Shown here: positions 58,085-64,000 of the stretch, one piece after another
How the letters are laid out: every line of letters begins with the position of its first letter
Numbering within the stretch: position 1 is the first letter of the stretch
NCBI GenBank assembly: GCA_041652555.1
Contig: JBAZHE010000001.1
Location: 1 to 64,000 of the forward strand
Reading direction: 5' to 3'
DNA length: 64,000 bases
DNA from: JBAZHE01 sp041652555
GTDB taxonomy: Bacteria; Patescibacteriota; Patescibacteriia; Patescibacteriales; WJLG01
The notes under the pieces: generated by a model
What the model was told of the DNA's origin: nothing
What the model saw: the letters and a program-made list of their open reading frames with translations, nothing else
Database searches by the model: none
Program-made: the position numbers and the translations under genes

Positions 58085-59512
58085 TTGAAAAGTTTTTTTA
58101 TCGCGTCGTTGTTTGTGAAAGGTTATGGCAAAACGATGCGCCTCGTCTCGAACACGCTTAATAATATGTAGAGCAGGGGAGGCCAGAGGGAGAACAAGAG
58201 GTTTTTTTATTTTTGGAAAGAAAATTCTGTCTGGCGCTTTAGCTGAGCGCAAGCCGTCACCCTTAGAAACCCCAAGTATTGGAATATCAAGCTTGAATTT
58301 CTTTAAAATAGCCAGTCCGGCATTAAGCTGCCCTTTTCCGCCGTCAATAATTATTAAGTCAGGCAATGGCCAATTATTATTAAATCTTCTCTCTAAAATT
58401 TCTTTTAACATTCCCGTGTCATCACCTTTAGAAATTGATAATTGATCATTGATAATTGAAGATTTAATCTTGAATTTCCGATATTGGCTTTTATCCGGTT
58501 CGCCGTTTTTAAAAACTACCATTGATCCAACAGCTTCTTGGCCAAATAAATTAGAAATATCATAGCCTTCTATTCTTTGTGGAATTTTTGGTAGAGCAAG
58601 AATTTTTGCTAATTCCACCACGTCGGCGGCGTATTTTTCATGAACACTTAAAACGTTAGAATGCGCTAAAACATTCCGCATCTGCAAAAGACGATATTTC
58701 AATTGCCGAATTTTTTCAGATATTAATTCCCCTCTTGAGAGGGGTGGCCCGTACTCGGGACGGGGTGTGTGAGGCTTGGTATCGGTTAAAAGTTTTTTTT
58801 GAAGATTGATAATTGAAGATTGAAAATTTTTCTCTATATCTTTCCGTCGTCCTTCCAAGAAGGCAATAATTTCTTTAATAATTTTTTTGTATTCAATAAT
58901 GTCTGTTGGTGCGCCGTAGATTTCTGGATAACGGCGATTTTTTATTTGGCTATTTTTATTATCAGGCATTGTAGCAAATCTTCCGTAAGGAAAAATCTTG
59001 GCAATTGCTTTAATTGTTTCTCTGACTGCTCCACCAGAAGTAAACGGCCCGAAGTATCTTCCTGAGGAAATATTCCCCTCTTGAGAGGGGTGGCCCGTAC
59101 TCGGGACGGGGTGTGTAAGGCCGTTAGGGGGAATTGTTTTTTTAAGATTAACCCCAATTGTTCTAGTAGTTAAAATTTTTGGCCATTCGTCATTAGTAAT
59201 TTTTATATAAAGATGTCGCTTGTCGTCGCGCATTATTATATTGTAATCTGGTTGATATTTTTTTATTAAATTTGCTTCCAATAAAAGCGCTTCAATTTCC
59301 GAACCAACTTCTATCCATTTTATTTTAGCGATTTTTGTAAGCATGGATTGCTTGGCTCCGCTTAATTCTGCGCTTTTACTCCAATACGAAAGCACCCGCG
59401 ATTTAAGATTCGCGGCTTTGCCGACATAAATAATTTTGCCAGCTTTATCATAATACTGATAAGACCCTGGCGTTGTCGGAAGATTAAGTTTCTTGACTTG
59501 TTCTAAATTCAT
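58079..59512 (-). CDS. uvrC: UvrABC excision-repair subunit C, reduced and with inserts
   Basis: 477 residues from ATG 59512. The GIY-YIG nuclease is at about 12-95 (TPGSYQYYDKAGKIIYVGKA). The C-terminal nuclease has RIEGYDISNLFGQEAVGSMV and LIIIDGGKGQLNAG. The central UVR motif is not recognisable, its place being taken by low-complexity sequence and a palindromic element; the C-terminal helix-hairpin-helix pair is absent, the protein stopping at RRDKKTFQK. Two identical 45-bp elements are read in two different frames as PHTPRPEYGPPLSRGE and THPVPSTGHPSQEGN, and two AT-rich inserts share a 17-mer. The frame is intact, so the protein is probably made. Confidence 0.93.
   Translation of the reverse strand: MNLEQVKKLNLPTTPGSYQYYDKAGKIIYVGKAANLKSRVLSYWSKSAELSGAKQSMLTKIAKIKWIEVGSEIEALLLEANLIKKYQPDYNIIMRDDKRHLYIKITNDEWPKILTTRTIGVNLKKTIPPNGLTHPVPSTGHPSQEGNISSGRYFGPFTSGGAVRETIKAIAKIFPYGRFATMPDNKNSQIKNRRYPEIYGAPTDIIEYKKIIKEIIAFLEGRRKDIEKNFQSSIINLQKKLLTDTKPHTPRPEYGPPLSRGELISEKIRQLKYRLLQMRNVLAHSNVLSVHEKYAADVVELAKILALPKIPQRIEGYDISNLFGQEAVGSMVVFKNGEPDKSQYRKFKIKSSIINDQLSISKGDDTGMLKEILERRFNNNWPLPDLIIIDGGKGQLNAGLAILKKFKLDIPILGVSKGDGLRSAKAPDRIFFPKIKKPLVLPLASPALHIIKRVRDEAHRFAITFHKQRRDKKTFQK
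58432..58466. repeat. AT-rich insert in uvrC, copy 1
   Basis: Contains ATTGATAATTGAAGATT (58448-58464), also at 58805-58821. Read in frame as IKSSIINDQLSIS. Units of ATTGAT(C/A)ATT give partial palindromes. Confidence 0.5.
58726..58770 (+). repeat. Palindromic element family 1, copy E (in uvrC)
   Basis: ATTCCCCTCTTGAGAGGGG, TGGCCCGTACTCGGG, ACGGGGTGTGT; 45 bp identical to copy F. In frame within uvrC. Confidence 0.9.
58801..58828. repeat. AT-rich insert in uvrC, copy 2
   Basis: Shares the 17-mer at 58805-58821 with copy 1. Read in frame as FQSSIINLQKK. Confidence 0.5.
59072..59116 (+). repeat. Palindromic element family 1, copy F (in uvrC)
   Basis: Identical to copy E over 45 bp, 346 bp away, so the reading frame through it is different. 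Both frames are open. Confidence 0.9.
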
Positions 59513-59601
59513 ATTATTCCCCCTTCTTTGCAAGAAAAAATTAGTAGTGGTTAGATATTTAAAGTTTAGGCGTTATTATCTAAAAAATCAATAAAAATAA
59601 A

Positions 59602-59631
59602 AAGACTCTTGGAACGATTTCCAGGAGTCTT
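59602..59631 (-). terminator. Terminator of the Ala/Val-repeat protein gene
   Basis: AAGACTCTTGGAA, loop CGAT, TTCCAGGAGTCTT (13 bp, one G-T). Minus-strand side continues with TTTTTATTTTT. Confidence 0.85.
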
Positions 59632-59654
59632 GAAATACTTTTACTTTTTGGCCT

Positions 59655-60479
<825 letters not shown>

Positions 60480-60485
60480 CAGAAA

Positions 60486-60491
60486 CCTCCT
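60486..60491 (-). promoter_or_regulatory. Ribosome binding site AGGAGG
   Basis: Perfect Shine-Dalgarno core, 6 nt before the ATG at 60479. Confidence 0.75.
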
Positions 60492-60541
60492 ATGTTTTAT
60501 GGGTTATTTTTAGTTTTCTAATATTTAAAGTACATCATAAA

Positions 60542-60570
60542 ATGATAGCATATCTGCTATTTTTTGTCAA
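60542..60570 (-). promoter_or_regulatory. Strong promoter of the Ala/Val-repeat protein gene
   Basis: Minus strand TTGACA (60565-60570), 17 nt, TATCAT (60542-60547), about 55 nt of leader. The best consensus match in the window. Confidence 0.65.
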
Positions 60571-60613
60571 TAGTGCCAAGAAGAGATTTTTCCTATAATA
60601 TTAAAAGAGTAAT

Positions 60614-60708
60614 TGTCATTTCGAACGTAGCGTAGCGTAGGGAGAAATCTCTTGAAGTCTGTTGCTCACTTAAAGTTTAAGCGATTTCTCGCTTCGCTCG
60701 AAATGACG
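60614..60708. repeat. Dispersed palindromic repeat with TGTCATTTCGA ends
   Basis: TGTCATTTCGAACG at the left and CGCTTCGCTCGAAATGACG at the right are inverted; the centre holds GAGAAATCTC-like and CTTAAAGTTTAAG palindromes. It lies just before the helicase ATG. Short related piece at 17791-17818. Confidence 0.6.
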
Positions 60709-60715
60709 AGAAAAT

Positions 60716-63700
60716 ATGGAAAATAAAAAAACTCAATTAAATAAAGAACAAGAAGCGGCTGTTTTACATGGTCAGGGGCCACTTTTGATTGTGGCTGGGG
60801 CTGGAACCGGTAAAACTTGCGTTATTACTGAGCGCATTGTTAATTTGATTAATTCGGGGCTGGCGCAGTCTAGTGAAATATTGGCTTTAACTTTTACAGA
60901 AAAAGCTGCTGGGGAGATGGTGGAGCGCGTGGATAGACTTTTGCCTTTGGGTTATTATGATTTGAATATTTCCACTTTTCATTCTTTTTGTCAGGAAGTT
61001 TTGAATGATTCAGGTCTAGATATTGGTTTGCCGACAAATTTTAAATTGTTAAATGAATTTGAACAGTATAGTTTATTTAAAAAACATTTAGACAGGTTTG
61101 GTTTGATTTACTATCAGCCAATGGGCAATCCGACCAAGTTTATCAGAGAAATTTTGAAGCATATTTCGCGTTGTAAAGATGAGGATATTACCCCTTTAGA
61201 ATATTTGTGTTATGCCGAAGAATTACGACAGGACTTAGACGGAATGTTGGGTGCGGTGAAAGGTTCCAAGAAGGGGAAGAGTAATAATGTTTTTCTGAAT
61301 TCCAAGGGAGAGTTTGATAGAGAGGTTGCTGAGCAAGAAGTTAAAAAAATTGAAGAGGTTGCAAACGCCTATCATATTTATCAGAATTTGCTCCTGGAAA
61401 ATAATGCTTTGGATTTTGGTGATTTGATAAATTATTGTTTAAAACTTTTTCGTGAACGGCCAAATGTTTTGGAAAAATATCGCGCTCGTTTTAAATATAT
61501 TCTTGTTGATGAATTTCAAGATACTAATTGGGCGCAATATGAATTAGTAAAAATGTTAGCCGCACCACAAAATAATATCACCGTCGTAGGAGACGACGAC
61601 CAGAGTGTTTACAGATTTAGAGGAGCGGCGATGGCTAATATTTTAGAATTTAAAAAAGATTATCCTGATTGTCAGCAAGTTTTTTTGCGAGAAAATTATC
61701 GCAGTGCACAAGAAATTCTTAATTCTTCTTATGAATTTATTAAATTAAATAATCCTAATCGTTTAGAAGCGCAATTAGCCTCTGACGGCTCCGGGCTTTC
61801 AAAGAAATTAAAATCAAATATTTCCGATAAAGGCTTAATAGAAGTAATTCGCGGAGCTGATATTGTTGATGAATTAGCGCGTGTAGTAAAAAAGATTGCT
61901 GATATCAAGACCGAAGACAAAGAAGCTAAATGGAGCGACTTTGCAATCTTGGCTCGCGCCAATGACCCGGCTAAAGAAATTTGTTCTTATTTGGATGAAG
62001 CTGGTTTCCCTTATAAATTAAATTCTTCCCGCGGACTTTATGCTAAGGAGGAGATTTTAAATTCTATTGCCTACTTAACTGCTCTGTCTGATTATTACGA
62101 TGGCGTGGCGCTTTACAAGAGTTTATCTTTGCCGGTTTTTGGTTTGACAGTTGAGAATTTAACTACGCTTAATTATTTAGTTTACAAAAAAGGTTCCTCT
62201 CTTTATAAAATATTAAACGAAGCGGCGGCGATGGGGGTTGGCAGTGTTTGCTTGACTAAGGTTAATAAATTTTTAGCAGTTTTTAAAAAGCATTTGACTG
62301 AATTGCGTGAAAAAAGTGCAGGAGAAATGTTTTTGTCTTTTTTAAATGATTCTGGTTATTTGAAATATCTTACTTCTTTGGGTGGCAGAAGAGAAGTAGA
62401 GGCGTCTAATCTTTTGAATCAGTTTATGCGCCGGATAAAAAGCTTTGAAGCTAATTCTGGCGACAAAAGTGTCCGGGCTTTTTTGAATGAGCTTTTAGTG
62501 GAGATTGAAGCTGGCGAACAAGGAACACTGCCTTTTGACGAGGGCGATAGTCCTGATACCATAAAAATAATGACAGTTCATGCTTCTAAGGGTTTGGAAT
62601 TTAAATATGTTTTTATTATAAATTTAATAGACAAGCGTTTTCCGTCTATTGAACGTAGTGAGTCAATAAAAATACCAGATGCGCTTTTGGATGAAAAATT
62701 ACCAGAAGGGGATCATCATTTAGAAGAAGAACGCCGGCTTTTTTATGTAGCAATGACCCGCGCAAAAAAAGGCTTGTATCTCTCTTGGTCATCGGATGCT
62801 GGCGGTAAACGTGAACGCCGAGCTTCTAGGTTTTTAGTAGAAACAGGATTAGTAGAAGATTTAACTTTAGAAAATTCTGAAGATGATAAAATAACTCCCC
62901 TCTTGGGAGGGGTGCCCGAAGGGCGGGGAGGGTTGCTCGAAGTGAAGCCTGTTGTTGAAGAAAAAAATAAAGAAGAAAAATTTATTCCAAAAGCTCCAGA
63001 AAGATTTTCTTATTCTCAATTTGCTGCTTACGAAAAATGTCCTTATCAATATCGTTTTGCCAATGTTTTAAAAATTCCTGTCCACGGCAAACCATCTTTT
63101 TCTTTTGGAAAAACCATGCACGCTACTTTTCAAAAGATTCTTCAAATAGTCCAACAAGCCGGAGAAAAAACCCAAGATAGCTTATTTAATGACCCTGCCG
63201 TAGGAACAGGGCACTGCCCTGTTCTGTCTTTAGAAGAGTGCTACAAAGTCTATGCCGAATCTTGGGAGGACGATTGGTATCCGTCAGAAAAATTAAAAGA
63301 AGAATATCGCGCCAACGGCAAAAGAATCGTCAAAGAATTTTACGAAGAACACAAAGACAACTGGCCAAAAGTTTTATTTTTGGAAAAAGGTTTTTCTCTA
63401 CGAATGAAAGTTGATGGCGAAGGAATAACAATCGCCGGAAAAATTGACCGTATTGACGAAACACCAGACGGAAAATTAAGAATTATTGATTACAAAACCG
63501 GCAGTCCAAAAGAAAAATTAACCTTTGAAGACAAAGCTCAGTTATTAATTTATCAAACAGCAGCTAAGCAATTTTTTCACCAAGAAGTTGGCGCCTTAGT
63601 TTTTCGCTACCTAGAAGACGGAAGCGAAATAGAATTCCTTGGCAAAGATAAAGACTTTGAAAAATTAGACGAAAAAATCTGCGAAGCAGTCCGTGCTATC

Positions 63701-63781
63701 CGCTCGGGTGAATTCCCACCCAAGCCGGTTATGTGCAAGTATTGCGACTTTAACGGAATTTGTGAATACCGAAAACTTTAA
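60716..63781 (+). CDS. UvrD-like helicase fused to a PD-(D/E)XK Fe-S nuclease
   Basis: 1021 residues. SF1A helicase: Walker A AGAGTGKT at 27-34, LVDEFQDTN (motif II), VVGDDDQSVYRFRGA (III), TVHASKGLEFKYVFI (V), RRLFYVAMTRAKKGL (VI). From about 770 a RecB/AddB-like nuclease: SYSQFAAYEKCPYQYRF, GKIDRIDETPDGKLRIIDYKTG (catalytic acids and Lys), and CKYCDFNGIC, giving with the CPYQ cysteine a probable 4Fe-4S site. Such fusions process DNA ends for recombination. Two palindromic elements are read in frame (62895-62934, 63199-63224). ruvB follows. Confidence 0.92.
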   Translation: MENKKTQLNKEQEAAVLHGQGPLLIVAGAGTGKTCVITERIVNLINSGLAQSSEILALTFTEKAAGEMVERVDRLLPLGYYDLNISTFHSFCQEVLNDSGLDIGLPTNFKLLNEFEQYSLFKKHLDRFGLIYYQPMGNPTKFIREILKHISRCKDEDITPLEYLCYAEELRQDLDGMLGAVKGSKKGKSNNVFLNSKGEFDREVAEQEVKKIEEVANAYHIYQNLLLENNALDFGDLINYCLKLFRERPNVLEKYRARFKYILVDEFQDTNWAQYELVKMLAAPQNNITVVGDDDQSVYRFRGAAMANILEFKKDYPDCQQVFLRENYRSAQEILNSSYEFIKLNNPNRLEAQLASDGSGLSKKLKSNISDKGLIEVIRGADIVDELARVVKKIADIKTEDKEAKWSDFAILARANDPAKEICSYLDEAGFPYKLNSSRGLYAKEEILNSIAYLTALSDYYDGVALYKSLSLPVFGLTVENLTTLNYLVYKKGSSLYKILNEAAAMGVGSVCLTKVNKFLAVFKKHLTELREKSAGEMFLSFLNDSGYLKYLTSLGGRREVEASNLLNQFMRRIKSFEANSGDKSVRAFLNELLVEIEAGEQGTLPFDEGDSPDTIKIMTVHASKGLEFKYVFIINLIDKRFPSIERSESIKIPDALLDEKLPEGDHHLEEERRLFYVAMTRAKKGLYLSWSSDAGGKRERRASRFLVETGLVEDLTLENSEDDKITPLLGGVPEGRGGLLEVKPVVEEKNKEEKFIPKAPERFSYSQFAAYEKCPYQYRFANVLKIPVHGKPSFSFGKTMHATFQKILQIVQQAGEKTQDSLFNDPAVGTGHCPVLSLEECYKVYAESWEDDWYPSEKLKEEYRANGKRIVKEFYEEHKDNWPKVLFLEKGFSLRMKVDGEGITIAGKIDRIDETPDGKLRIIDYKTGSPKEKLTFEDKAQLLIYQTAAKQFFHQEVGALVFRYLEDGSEIEFLGKDKDFEKLDEKICEAVRAIRSGEFPPKPVMCKYCDFNGICEYRKL
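62895..62934 (+). repeat. Palindromic element family 1 variant, copy G (in helicase-nuclease)
   Basis: CTCCCCTCTTGGGAGGGGTG, then CCCGAAGGGC, then GGGGAGGGTT. Diverged from copies E/F. Encodes TPLLGGVPEGRGGLL in the linker between helicase and nuclease. Confidence 0.75.
63199..63224. repeat. Palindrome in the nuclease domain, GTAGGAACAGGGC type
   Basis: GAACAGGGCA, C, TGCCCTGTTC, preceded by CGTAG. Encodes AVGTGHCPVLS in frame. Same family as 10129-10157. Confidence 0.6.
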
Positions 63782-63785
63782 AAGC

Positions 63786-63814
63786 TTGAAAAATGAGTAA
63801 AATCAGAGTATTAT
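63786..63814 (+). promoter_or_regulatory. Promoter of ruvB
   Basis: TTGAAA (63786-63791), 17 nt, TATTAT (63809-63814); start point near 63821, so a leader of only about 7 nt. Confidence 0.4.
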
Positions 63815-63827
63815 TAATATAATAATT

Positions 63828-64000
63828 ATGGAAGAAGATATTAATCGAATAATTAGCCCGAAAGAAGAAAACGATGATGGGTCGTTGGATTTGACTTTGC
63901 GACCGCAGAAATTTGCTGATTATATTGGGCAGAATAAGGTTAAGGATAGCCTGGAGATAACTATTCAGGCAGCTAAAGGGCGCAATGAATCAATTGAGCA
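63828..64000 (+). CDS. ruvB: Holliday junction helicase RuvB, 5' part only
   Basis: 57 codons are visible before the window ends. SLDLTLRPQKFADYIGQNKV is the diagnostic RuvB N-terminus, followed by KDSLEITIQAAKGRNESIE. RuvB is the AAA+ motor that drives Holliday-junction branch migration with RuvA. It starts 47 nt after the helicase-nuclease gene, grouping recombination functions. Confidence 0.93.
   Translation, partial: MEEDINRIISPKEENDDGSLDLTLRPQKFADYIGQNKVKDSLEITIQAAKGRNESIE

Overview
The window is AT-rich, densely packed bacterial DNA using the standard code (UGA serves as stop, for example at 2365-2367 and 28375-28377). No rRNA is present, so the organism is inferred: short or overlapping intergenic spacers, start codons mostly without Shine-Dalgarno sequences, slimmed-down UvrB and UvrC, a translin-like protein, many small membrane proteins and a large surface-glycan locus fit a Candidate Phyla Radiation (Patescibacteria, Parcubacteria-like) genome. 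The rank is not provable from this window.

Layout. 1-4250: end of a helicase, then small hypothetical or membrane proteins, an alpha/beta hydrolase and an orphan stretch with inverted repeats. 4289-5702: TspO, a glutaredoxin-like protein overlapping a ferredoxin-thioredoxin-reductase-type iron-sulfur protein, and a tiny membrane peptide. 5745-10117: a hypothetical gene, trpS, two tRNAs (Val-GAC and an unusual Ile-UAU), an RNA methyltransferase and a degenerate DHH protein. 10382-22093: valS, pheS, pheT, small membrane proteins, a translin homologue, uvrB and a PfkB kinase. 22256-24167: iscU, nfu and iscS, running into glycosyltransferases.

24177-48434 is a surface-polysaccharide locus: many glycosyltransferases, a Wzx-type flippase, an undecaprenyl-phosphate glycosylphosphotransferase, GDP-mannose dehydratase plus GDP-fucose synthase, a fucosyltransferase-like protein, an acetyltransferase and methyltransferases. 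A fucosylated surface glycan is the simplest reading. Two divergent promoter regions (42241-42323 and 48449-48507) organise it. 48514-54663 returns to housekeeping: holB, a BNR lipoprotein, frr, rseP, a cyclophilin, rlmN, DUF167. 54692-58056 holds a half-size MFS protein and three family-2 glycosyltransferases. 58079-64000 carries uvrC, a protein with a GC-rich Ala/Val/Met repeat, a helicase-nuclease fusion and the start of ruvB.

The most unusual signals are (i) a family of short palindromic elements lying both between genes and in frame inside uvrC, the helicase-nuclease and a glycosyltransferase; (ii) absence of a recognisable UVR motif from both UvrB and UvrC, which normally bind each other through it; (iii) promoters whose -10 box lies 6-7 nt before the ATG, implying leaderless mRNAs, in contrast to three lone genes with strong Shine-Dalgarno sites; (iv) the Ile-UAU tRNA; and (v) a leader with two abutting GNRA hairpins. 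Promoters, terminators and hairpins were found by eye and are predictions.
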